Assembly: GCA_017398485.1 (NCBI GenBank)
Contig: JAFQFY010000049.1
Coordinates: 1 to 32,012 of the forward strand
Source of the DNA: Clostridia bacterium
GTDB lineage: Bacteria; Bacillota; Clostridia; Oscillospirales; Acutalibacteraceae
Length of the DNA stretch: 32,012 nucleotides
Reading direction: 5' to 3'
Both the position numbers and the translations under genes were made by a program. The notes beneath the pieces are model-generated. The model saw nothing but the letters and a program-made list of their open reading frames with translations, had not been told where the DNA came from and did not search any database. This document shows, in pieces, positions 1-6,453 of the stretch; the stretch's first letter is position 1; each line of letters opens with the position of its first letter.

Positions 1-135
1 GCTGTCCAACGCGATCAGAAACTTGTCGGTATCCTGCTCATTCTCGATCAGACGCACCTCCAGGATTTTGGAGCCGATCAGTTTCTCGTTCTTTCTGGTG
101 GAGACGATGTGTCCCACAACTTTACCCATCAGCAT
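1..135 (-). CDS. eutN: Pentameric microcompartment vertex protein, EutN/CcmL (BMC-P) family, partial
   Basis: The 45 visible codons begin MLMGKVVGHIVSTRK and continue with a KLIGSKIL stretch. This is the typical N-terminus of EutN/CcmL/PduN proteins, which form the pentamers that cap the vertices of microcompartment shells. The rest of the gene, normally about 90 residues in all, lies beyond the left edge. The ATG at 135 follows an AAAGGCGG ribosome site with about 9 nt spacing; a second in-frame ATG at 129 is possible. The gene is last in the visible part of the operon and starts 21 bp after the pduL stop. Family assignment is firm for the visible part; the completeness of the gene cannot be judged. 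Confidence 0.85.
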   Translation of the reverse strand, partial: MLMGKVVGHIVSTRKNEKLIGSKILEVRLIENEQDTDKFLIALDS

Positions 136-156
136 CGTATAATACCGCCTTTCCTG

Positions 157-816
157 TTAATCCTTCACAATGCGAACCGTGCCGCCGTTGGAAATACCAA
201 CCGCATTGGCGTCATCGGTGTCGACGTGCATTTCCAGACGGAAGTCTTTATGCACGCGCACCTGCACGTCGTACCACTTCGTGCGACGCTCTGCACCCTC
301 GACCTCAACATCGACATACTGATTATCCTTGACGCCGAATTTCTCGCCGTCCGCCAAGCTCATGTGAATATGACGGTTAGCAATAATACAGCCCTTCTCG
401 ATATTCACAACGCCTTTAGGACCGATGATGGTCAGTGCTGCCGAGCCATCGATCTTGCCGGATTCGCGCACGGGTGCCTTGACCTTCAAGGTGAACGCGT
501 CAGTGCGAGAGATCTCCACCTGCGTCTCCTTGCGCACGGGACCGAGCACGCGCACCTTTTCGATCGCGCGCATCGACGGGCCGATGATGGTCAACTGCTC
601 CTTACAGGCGAACTGGCCGGGCTGGGACAGGTCCTTCATCGGCTGCAGCTCATACCCCTTGCCAAACAGCGTTTCCACATCTGCAGCCGACAGATGAATG
701 TGACGGTTGGAAATTCCCACCGGGATCGAGTCGCCCGACTGCCCGACAACGCGCACGCCCTGCGCCTCCAACGCAGCACGCACCGCCGCAGTAATGGCCT
801 TGGAATCGATAGCCAT
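157..816 (-). CDS. pduL: Phosphate propanoyltransferase PduL (microcompartment phosphotransacylase)
   Basis: PduL converts propionyl-CoA and phosphate to propionyl-phosphate and recycles CoA inside the microcompartment. The 219-residue protein has the two half-barrel repeats of the family, each with an N-R-H-I-H zinc motif (His39/His41 and His149/His151). Further likely metal or active-site histidines are His189 and His197. Residues 1 to 20 form an amphipathic helix of the encapsulation-peptide kind, followed by a short linker. The start at 816 was chosen because AAAGGAG lies 8 nt upstream and because the 29 extra upstream codons do not resemble the family. It follows the shell genes after an unusually long 166 bp leader and precedes the BMC-P gene. 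With AckA it forms the propionate and ATP-yielding branch. Confidence 0.95.
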   Translation of the reverse strand: MAIDSKAITAAVRAALEAQGVRVVGQSGDSIPVGISNRHIHLSAADVETLFGKGYELQPMKDLSQPGQFACKEQLTIIGPSMRAIEKVRVLGPVRKETQVEISRTDAFTLKVKAPVRESGKIDGSAALTIIGPKGVVNIEKGCIIANRHIHMSLADGEKFGVKDNQYVDVEVEGAERRTKWYDVQVRVHKDFRLEMHVDTDDANAVGISNGGTVRIVKD

Positions 817-846
817 AATAAAAACTCCTTTACTGAATATATCGTA

Positions 847-863
847 ATAACCGAAACGGTTAT
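847..863 (-). other. Short perfect hairpin in the pduL leader
   Basis: Seven base pairs (ATAACCG with CGGTTAT) enclose a 3-nt loop, about 30 nt upstream of the pduL start codon. In the transcript it would sit just before the ribosome site. It may affect mRNA stability or translation of pduL; nothing proves a role. Confidence 0.45.
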
Positions 864-913
864 GAATATGCAAGTTTATGTACCTGAGTGGATATTCGGA
901 CAAAACCCATCTC

Positions 914-943
914 CCGGGATGCCGCCCGAGGACGGCATCCCGG
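914..943 (-). promoter_or_regulatory. Strong GC-rich hairpin between shell gene and pduL, possible attenuator or processing site
   Basis: A perfect 11-bp inverted repeat (CCGGGATGCCG with CGGCATCCCGG) has an 8-nt loop. It lies 40 nt after the stop of the shell gene ending at 983. In the direction of transcription it is followed only by a short TTTTG run, so it is at best a weak terminator. It could lower expression of pduL and the vertex protein relative to the shell genes, or stabilise the upstream mRNA end. Confidence 0.55.
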
Positions 944-982
944 CAAAGAGATGTGTTACTGTGGTTTCAAAAATACGGCTGC

Positions 983-1255
983 TTATTTCAGAACGGGGAG
1001 CAGTTTCTCCACATCGCCGTGAGGACGCGGAATCACGTGAGTCGCAATGACCTCGCCCAGACGAGAAGCAGCAGCGCCACCGGCCTCGACAGCCGACTTA
1101 ACCGCGCCGACATCGCCGCGAACCATGATGCTCACCAAACCGGAACCGATCTTCTCGGAGCCGATGAGCTGAACGTTCGCCGCCTTGACCATAGCATCGG
1201 CAGCCTCGATAGCGGCTACCAAACCACGAGTTTCAACCATACCTAATGCTTCCAT
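983..1255 (-). CDS. pduA: Hexameric microcompartment shell protein (BMC-H), PduA/PduJ type
   Basis: A canonical 90-residue BMC-H protein that starts [11 protein letters not shown] and ends with [15 protein letters not shown]. It closely resembles PduA/PduJ, including the pore loop KIGSGL (residues 35 to 40), the edge lysine in AMVKAAN (Lys24) and the PRPH segment with Arg77. Six copies form a flat hexamer that tiles the shell facet and passes small polar substrates such as 1,2-propanediol. AGGAGGT precedes the ATG. It differs from its two near-identical paralogs (1298-1570 and 2081-2356) only at residues 29 (Gln for Val), 31 (Ile for Val) and 54 (Ser for Ala). Residues 29 and 31 lie just before the pore strand. 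Confidence 0.96.
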   Translation of the reverse strand: MEALGMVETRGLVAAIEAADAMVKAANVQLIGSEKIGSGLVSIMVRGDVGAVKSAVEAGGAAASRLGEVIATHVIPRPHGDVEKLLPVLK

Positions 1256-1297
1256 GACTAAATACCTCCTGTAAATTTTGTTAAATTATGTGGATTC

Positions 1298-1729
1298 TTA
1301 TTTCAGAACCGGCAACAGTTTCTCAACATCGCCGTGAGGACGCGGAATGACATGCGTCGCGATGACTTCGCCCAGACGAGAAGCAGCCGCGCCGCCGGCC
1401 TCGACAGCCGCCTTGACAGCACCGACATCGCCGCGAACCATGATGCTCACGAGGCCGGAACCGATCTTCTCGGAACCAACCAGAACGACGTTTGCCGCCT
1501 TGACCATAGCATCAGCGGCTTCGATAGCGGCCACCAGACCGCGGGTTTCGACCATACCTAAAGCTTCCATGTTATAACTCTCCTTTTTAACGGTTTTTTT
1601 GACAGTGGATTCGGTTTTAACTTCCTGTTTGACTTCCTTTGCCGGAGCCGGTGCTGCGGCAGGTTTCTTGGTTGCCGTGCCGGTCGTCTTCTTACCGGCA
1701 GAAGCGGCAGGTTTGCGAGCTTGTGCCAT
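1298..1729 (-). CDS. BMC-H shell protein with a 53-residue Lys/Ala/Pro-rich N-terminal extension
   Basis: The 143-residue product has a low-complexity basic tail (residues 1 to 53, 12 lysines, many Ala, Pro and Thr, beginning [10 protein letters not shown]) joined in frame to a complete PduA-type BMC-H domain (54 to 143). That domain is identical in sequence to the one at 2081-2356. The ATG at 1729 has a good GGGAGGA site. The last codons of the tail contain AAGGAG 9 nt before the internal ATG at 1570, which is exactly where an unextended shell gene would start, so the gene may make both a long and a short protein. BMC-H N-termini normally lie on the concave, outward-facing side. The tail may therefore point to the cytoplasm and contact other shells, a positioning system or nucleic acid; this is inference. 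Confidence 0.9.
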   Translation of the reverse strand: MAQARKPAASAGKKTTGTATKKPAAAPAPAKEVKQEVKTESTVKKTVKKESYNMEALGMVETRGLVAAIEAADAMVKAANVVLVGSEKIGSGLVSIMVRGDVGAVKAAVEAGGAAASRLGEVIATHVIPRPHGDVEKLLPVLK

Positions 1730-1749
1730 AATTATTCCTCCCGGCTGTA

Positions 1750-2040
1750 TCAGCCTACATACAGAAACTTGGCGATCTCGGGATGGGGATTTGCAATAAC
1801 CTCGCAAAGCTTAACCTTGCCGACCTTGGCGGCTTCGGCACGTCCTGCCTCGGCCGCGGCGGTCACATCCGAGATCGTTCCGTCGACCACGACGGTGACC
1901 AGGCGTCCGCCAAGTCGCTTTTCCGTGTGGATCAGACGAACGTTTGCCGCTTTAAGCATCGCATCCAGTCCGGCAATAGCCGCTACCATCGCCTGCACCT
2001 CTAAAAGGGCTACGGCTTTTGTCTCTTTTGGTAATTCCAT
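1750..2040 (-). CDS. Divergent BMC-H shell protein with an arginine-containing pore loop
   Basis: A 96-residue single BMC domain with an eight-residue N-terminal extension (MELPKETK) before [12 protein letters not shown]. The pore loop reads KRLGGRL (residues 41 to 47) instead of the KIGSGL of the PduA-type neighbours. It is one residue longer and places an arginine at or near the pore. The PRPH edge segment is replaced by ANPHPE, so hexamer edge packing may differ. AAGGAG stands 5 nt before the ATG. It lies between two PduA-type genes in the same operon and is probably a minor facet tile with different pore selectivity. The family is certain; the substrate is unknown. Confidence 0.92.
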   Translation of the reverse strand: MELPKETKAVALLEVQAMVAAIAGLDAMLKAANVRLIHTEKRLGGRLVTVVVDGTISDVTAAAEAGRAEAAKVGKVKLCEVIANPHPEIAKFLYVG

Positions 2041-2080
2041 AGCTGCTCCTTGCCTTTCTACGAACTTAAAACGCTGCTGC

Positions 2081-2356
2081 TTATTTCAAAACGGGGAGCA
2101 GCTTCTCCACGTCGCCGTGAGGACGGGGAATCACGTGAGTCGCGATGACTTCGCCCAGACGAGACGCAGCCGCGCCGCCGGCCTCAACAGCCGCCTTAAC
2201 AGCACCGACATCGCCGCGGACCATGATGCTCACCAAGCCGGAGCCGATCTTCTCGGAACCGACCAGAACCACGTTCGCTGCCTTGACCATAGCATCGGCA
2301 GCCTCGATAGCGGCTACCAGACCACGAGTTTCAACCATACCTAATGCTTCTAACAT
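2081..2356 (-). CDS. pduA: Hexameric microcompartment shell protein (BMC-H), PduA/PduJ type
   Basis: A 91-residue canonical BMC-H protein starting [12 protein letters not shown], with pore loop KIGSGL and PRPH edge segment. From the second glutamate on, the protein is identical to the BMC-H domain at 1298-1570, although the DNA differs at many synonymous positions: six of the last twelve codons differ with no amino-acid change. AAAGGAG lies 8 nt before the ATG. It is probably a major facet protein of the shell. A 78-bp spacer separates it from the preceding shell gene at 2435-2764. Confidence 0.96.
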   Translation of the reverse strand: MLEALGMVETRGLVAAIEAADAMVKAANVVLVGSEKIGSGLVSIMVRGDVGAVKAAVEAGGAAASRLGEVIATHVIPRPHGDVEKLLPVLK

Positions 2357-2434
2357 AACACATTCTCCTTTAAATCAATGTTTTTAACAGTTATTTTGAC
2401 AGGAAATCCTGTTTTAACGGAACGTTATGCGGAA

Positions 2435-2764
2435 TTAGCCGTTGTTGAGCTTATCCCGCCCGGATGCATTGATCCGTGCCATTTTCTCGGTGTCCTCTGC
2501 CTGACGCGAGATCAGGTCGTAGGTCACCAGCATATTACGTCGCTTCGCTTCAGCCACACCGGCGTCCAGCGCCTGCTCAACTGCCGCTACGTCTCCCTCG
2601 AACTTGATGGTCATCAGCAACGGAACCTCCGCCGCGTCGCCGTTGGCCGGTTTGTTCTTGTCTAACGCAACGATGCGAACATCTGCCGTCTTGGCGATCA
2701 GATCACCGATCACGACAGCCGTTGTGAAGCCGAAAACTTCAAGCAAACCGAGTGCTTTACTCAT
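2435..2764 (-). CDS. Divergent BMC-H shell protein with long central loop
   Basis: A 109-residue BMC domain beginning MSKALGLLEVFGFTTAV. The region where PduA has its pore loop is replaced by a longer, charged segment (DKNKPANGDAAEV, residues 35 to 47), with no GSG motif. The C-terminus carries a hydrophilic tail after the domain (roughly residues 94 to 109). Proteins of this kind are frequent in clostridial glycyl-radical microcompartments. The altered loop suggests a closed or differently gated pore. GGAGGAG stands 6 nt before the ATG. It is the first shell gene after the enzyme genes of the operon, 27 bp after the alcohol dehydrogenase stop. Confidence 0.92.
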   Translation of the reverse strand: MSKALGLLEVFGFTTAVVIGDLIAKTADVRIVALDKNKPANGDAAEVPLLMTIKFEGDVAAVEQALDAGVAEAKRRNMLVTYDLISRQAEDTEKMARINASGRDKLNNG

Positions 2765-2791
2765 ATTCTGCTCCTCCGTCTTCGGTCAGCG

Positions 2792-4006
2792 TCAATCAGC
2801 CACGTAGCAGATCTTAATGCCCTCTTGGGCAACGTTGACTTCCATACCCTTGTTGAGCTGATCCAGCGGGAAGGTGTGGGTGATGAGTTCCTTGATCGGA
2901 ATGTTCATCTCTCGCGCCTGACGCAGGAACGCCATCGTGGTGGGATAGTCTTCTGCGCTGTAATCCCAAGAGCCGACGAGGTTGATCTCCTTATTGCACA
3001 TCGCAAAGTGGGGATTGATGGAGAACTCGCCGTTGTTGACGAAGAAGCCCATCTCACAGAAGCCGCCGCCGCGACGGATATAGCTGTATGCGTCGGAAGC
3101 CGCCTGCGGAGCACCGGTGCACTGGAACGCAAAGTCCGCACCAAGGCCCTCGGTGACCGCCTTGACCGCGTCAATGCGCGCCTCAAGGGTGGTCGCCTCA
3201 CGGAAGTTGACGATGGTCTTGGCGCCCATACGCTTGGCCATCTCCAGACGCTTGGCGTTGCCGTCAACCGCAATGATGTGGTTGATACCGGCCGCACGCA
3301 ACACTGCGATCTGTACCAGACCGACCGGGCCGCAACCCTGCACCAAAACCTTGGTGTTGAAGTTCATCAGGCCGGTGGAGTTAGCACGGTTGTAAGCATG
3401 CACGCAAACGCACGCGAGTTCGAGGAGCATACGCTCTTTGAGGTCGAGGTCGTTGACCTCGAAGTAGGTCGCGCCCTTAGCGCTGATAAGCAGATGGGTG
3501 GCGAACCAACCGTTGAGATGCTTATCTTCGCTGTCGGGAATCAGACCGAAGATACCCTGCTTATCGCAGAGGTTGGTCTTGGCGGGATGCATACGGCAGA
3601 TCTTGCACTCGCCGCAGCTGATAACGGAGGTGACGATCTTGTCACCGACCTTCAACGGCTTACCGGCGGTGTCAACTTTGACGTTCTTACCGAGCGCCAG
3701 GATCTCACCGGTACCCTCGTGACCGAGCACCACGGGTGCCAGACCGAAGGGGTCGCCCTTCCACTCGTGTACGTCGGTGCCGCAGATGCCGCAGCCCTCG
3801 ACCTTGACGAGAATGTCATTGTCGCCGACAGGAGGAATGGGGTATTCCTTCACTTCGATGTTCCTTTCGCCCATGAGCATAGCGACCTTCGCCATACCGG
3901 ACGTGCTTGCCGAGGCCTTGGGCGCGCTCGCCGCGACGCCGTTGCCGGTCATCTGAGCCAGAACATCACGGACAATGCTTTCAACTTGGTTTGCATTCAA
4001 TTCCAT
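2792..4006 (-). CDS. Microcompartment-targeted zinc alcohol dehydrogenase (MDR family)
   Basis: A 404-residue medium-chain dehydrogenase with an N-terminal encapsulation helix (residues 1 to 19, containing VESIVRDVLAQM) and an Ala/Ser-rich linker (to about 37). Zinc features are visible: catalytic GICGTD (Cys75) and GHE (His96, Glu97), structural-zinc cysteines 131, 134, 137 and 147, and the nucleotide-binding GCGPVG (residues 224 to 229). Its likely role is to reduce propionaldehyde to 1-propanol, or lactaldehyde to 1,2-propanediol, while regenerating NAD+ inside the shell. The classical PduQ in this role is an iron-type enzyme, so this is an unrelated replacement. It starts 14 bp after pduP. 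Family and targeting are secure; the exact substrate is inferred. Confidence 0.93.
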   Translation of the reverse strand: MELNANQVESIVRDVLAQMTGNGVAASAPKASASTSGMAKVAMLMGERNIEVKEYPIPPVGDNDILVKVEGCGICGTDVHEWKGDPFGLAPVVLGHEGTGEILALGKNVKVDTAGKPLKVGDKIVTSVISCGECKICRMHPAKTNLCDKQGIFGLIPDSEDKHLNGWFATHLLISAKGATYFEVNDLDLKERMLLELACVCVHAYNRANSTGLMNFNTKVLVQGCGPVGLVQIAVLRAAGINHIIAVDGNAKRLEMAKRMGAKTIVNFREATTLEARIDAVKAVTEGLGADFAFQCTGAPQAASDAYSYIRRGGGFCEMGFFVNNGEFSINPHFAMCNKEINLVGSWDYSAEDYPTTMAFLRQAREMNIPIKELITHTFPLDQLNKGMEVNVAQEGIKICYVAD

Positions 4007-4020
4007 GTTCTTCTTCCTCC

Positions 4021-5481
4021 TTATATAATGTGGAAACTATCGGCCATCACACAGCGACGTTGCCGTGTGAAGGAGCGAGCAGAAGTGATACCCTCGCCGG
4101 TCGGACCGGCAATGGTAAAGGTGGCGTGCCCTTCCCCACCGAAGCCGATGCCGGCGTAGGAGGGAGCATTTTTTACGAAGATGGTGGTCTCCACCGCACG
4201 CGCAAAGCGGGTCAGGTGGTCGACGTTCTTCGAATGCATATGGGCGGTGTGACGGTTGCCGTGCTCCGCCTTAACGGCGAGGTCGATCGCCTCGCTGATA
4301 TCGTGCACGCGCACGATCGGCAGGATCGGCATCATCAGTTCTTCCTGAACGAACAGGTGGTTAAAATCAGTCTCGCAGATGAGGCAGCGAATACTGCTGT
4401 CCACCTTGACGCCGATCTTATCCATCAGCACGGCGGCATCGCGACCGACGCACTTTCGATTGATGACTTTACGTACCTTGCCATCCTTGCCAGTCTGCTC
4501 GACGAGCACGATCTTTTCGAGTGCCGCCGTCTGCTCACGGCTGAGCAGGTACGCGCCGTTTTGGCGCATGTAGTGGATCAGGTCATCCGCGATGCAGTCG
4601 AACGCGAACACCTCTTTCTCCGCAATACAGGGCAGGTTATTATCAAACGAGCAACCGTCGATAATATCCTTGGCCGCCTTCGGAATGTCGGCGGTGTCGT
4701 CGACAATGACAGGCGGATTACCTGCGCCGGCACCGATCGCTTTCTTGCCGGAAGAAAGCACCGCTTTCACCACGCCGGGACCGCCGGTGCAGACCAGCAA
4801 CTTGATGAGCGGATGGCTCTGCATGATCGAGGCGCTCTCCATGGTGGGCTTTGCCATCGAGCACACCAGCACCTCGGGACCGCCTGCCGCCTTGGACGCG
4901 CGGTTGACCAGGTCAACGGCGTAGTTGGATGTAGCGATCGCGTTGGGGTGCGGATTAAACACCACACCATTTCCTGCGGCAATCATGCCGATGCTGTTGC
5001 AGATGACCGTTTCACTGGGGTTGGTGCTGGGGGTAATGCTACCCACCAGACCGAACGGAGCCATCTCAATAAGCGTCAGACCGTTGTCGCCGGTACGCGC
5101 CGTCGGCTGAATATCCTCCGTGCCGGGCGTCTTATCCGCGACGAGAATGTGCTTGGCAATCTTGTGATCGACGCGACCCATGCCGGTCTCCTCGACACCG
5201 AGCTTCGCCATGATCGGTGCCTCGGCTCTGGTCAGACGGCGAATCTCGGTGATGATCTTTTCACGCTTCTCCACCGACATCGCACGAACGGCCTTGTAGC
5301 CTTCCTGCGTGGCGGCGATCGCCGTGTTCATGTCCGTAAAGATGCCGGCAAAGGTGCGGCCCTCGTACTGGGTGCTATCCCAATTACGCTGTTCGCTCTT
5401 AGCAGGCTCAGCACCGGGCATCGTTTTCAGAACGCTTTGCACGATCTGGTTGATCTGGGCTTCGCTGATTTCAATAGCCAT
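4021..5481 (-). CDS. pduP: CoA-acylating propionaldehyde dehydrogenase PduP
   Basis: PduP oxidises propionaldehyde with NAD+ and CoA to propionyl-CoA in the compartment lumen. The 486-residue protein has an N-terminal encapsulation peptide (residues 1 to 20, with INQIVQSVLKTM), a linker, and the aldehyde dehydrogenase fold. Motifs include TPSTNP (150 to 155), CTGGP (231 to 235), and the catalytic cysteine Cys285 in NNLPCIAEKE. The C-terminus ends with the family-typical FTRQRRC segment. AAGGAG lies 9 nt before the ATG, and the pduO stop abuts the start, which suggests translational coupling. It sits between pduO and the alcohol dehydrogenase; the two oxidoreductases would recycle NAD within the shell. 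Confidence 0.96.
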   Translation of the reverse strand: MAIEISEAQINQIVQSVLKTMPGAEPAKSEQRNWDSTQYEGRTFAGIFTDMNTAIAATQEGYKAVRAMSVEKREKIITEIRRLTRAEAPIMAKLGVEETGMGRVDHKIAKHILVADKTPGTEDIQPTARTGDNGLTLIEMAPFGLVGSITPSTNPSETVICNSIGMIAAGNGVVFNPHPNAIATSNYAVDLVNRASKAAGGPEVLVCSMAKPTMESASIMQSHPLIKLLVCTGGPGVVKAVLSSGKKAIGAGAGNPPVIVDDTADIPKAAKDIIDGCSFDNNLPCIAEKEVFAFDCIADDLIHYMRQNGAYLLSREQTAALEKIVLVEQTGKDGKVRKVINRKCVGRDAAVLMDKIGVKVDSSIRCLICETDFNHLFVQEELMMPILPIVRVHDISEAIDLAVKAEHGNRHTAHMHSKNVDHLTRFARAVETTIFVKNAPSYAGIGFGGEGHATFTIAGPTGEGITSARSFTRQRRCVMADSFHII

Positions 5482-6432
5482 CTATATCAACTCCTTTTCG
5501 TAATAGTCTTTTGCAAATTCGCCAAGGGCAGTATCTTGTTCAGCAGTGCCACCGCTGACACCGAAACCGCCTATAATCAAACCGTCCTCGACGAGCGGCA
5601 CGCCGCCGCCGAAAATGACGATACGATTGCTGTTGGTAAACTGTATTCCGTACAACGACTGACCTGGTTGCGCGAGACGGCTGAGCTCGTCCGTGGACAT
5701 TTTCAGCGACACGCTGGTGAACGCTTTGTTCATCGCGATATCCACGCTGGCGATAAACGCATCATCCGCTCGAAGCATCGCCACGGGGTTACCACCCGCA
5801 TCACACACCGCCGTCACCGCACGCACACCCATCTGTGCGGCGCGCTCACGCACCGCCAGACAAAGGCGCAACGCCTTATCGGCAAAGCCATCCGCAGCGA
5901 TCGGCAACGACGTGCCCGTCGGGATCGTGCTCTCCCCTGTCTTGCGGTCGCACAAGCGCGCGAGCGCATACAGCAGATCGGATAATCGGTTGAACCACGC
6001 AAGCAGCTCGCGCGTAAAGCCACCGGTCTGTGACGACGCCACAGCACATCGCTCGGCTCGTCGCGCAACGGTGCGCGCTACATCCAGCGCCGCGCCTGCC
6101 GTACTGCTGCCGGGCAAGACGAAACCGGTAAATTCCACACCGTCCGCACAGATGGTGTCGATTGCCTGCTCAAGTCGCGCGACGGTATCGCGGTCAACAA
6201 ACTTCTTGCCGCCGGCCAGTTCTCCGCACACAGCCGTGATATCCGCCTGTATCTGTTCGATGATCGCGGAAACCTCTCCGGCACTGCGCTTGGCAACGCC
6301 CAGTTGGGAACACAACTCATCGAGCGTACCGAGCACCTCGAAGATCGGACTGTTCTTCGGAATATTCTGTCTTGTCAAGGTGCTGGCTCTGCCGGTATCA
6401 CCGGCTTTCGTGTATAACGCCGTATGCGCCAA
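5482..6432 (-). CDS. pduO: PduO-type ATP:cob(I)alamin adenosyltransferase fused to a GlcG/HbpS domain
   Basis: The N-terminal half (about residues 1 to 165) is a PduO-type adenosyltransferase. It shows TKAGDTG (8 to 14), PGSS (107 to 110), ARTVARRAER (119 to 128) and NRLSDLLYALAR (148 to 159). The C-terminal half (about 175 to 316) is a GlcG/HbpS (DUF336) domain with GGGVPL and GGFGVSGG motifs. The family makes adenosylcobalamin for B12-dependent diol dehydratase, yet the dehydratase here is a glycyl radical enzyme that needs no B12. The start is uncertain. TTG at 6432 is the only usual start codon between the activase stop and the conserved TKAGD motif, and AAGGAG directly touches it. It is in frame with the activase, seven codons after its TAA, so coupled reinitiation is likely. 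Confidence 0.9.
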   Translation of the reverse strand: MAHTALYTKAGDTGRASTLTRQNIPKNSPIFEVLGTLDELCSQLGVAKRSAGEVSAIIEQIQADITAVCGELAGGKKFVDRDTVARLEQAIDTICADGVEFTGFVLPGSSTAGAALDVARTVARRAERCAVASSQTGGFTRELLAWFNRLSDLLYALARLCDRKTGESTIPTGTSLPIAADGFADKALRLCLAVRERAAQMGVRAVTAVCDAGGNPVAMLRADDAFIASVDIAMNKAFTSVSLKMSTDELSRLAQPGQSLYGIQFTNSNRIVIFGGGVPLVEDGLIIGGFGVSGGTAEQDTALGEFAKDYYEKELI

Positions 6433-6453
6433 CTCCTTACTGTAAAATCGTAT

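Noticed and set aside
109..1050. Long plus-strand reading frame across pduL and shell genes
   Set aside because: It is the complement of well-supported minus-strand genes, has His/Arg-rich composition with no family motif and no ribosome site.
983..2764. Shell gene array as a transposon-type repeat
   Set aside because: Similarity is confined to coding BMC domains; spacers differ and no terminal inverted repeats or target duplications are seen.
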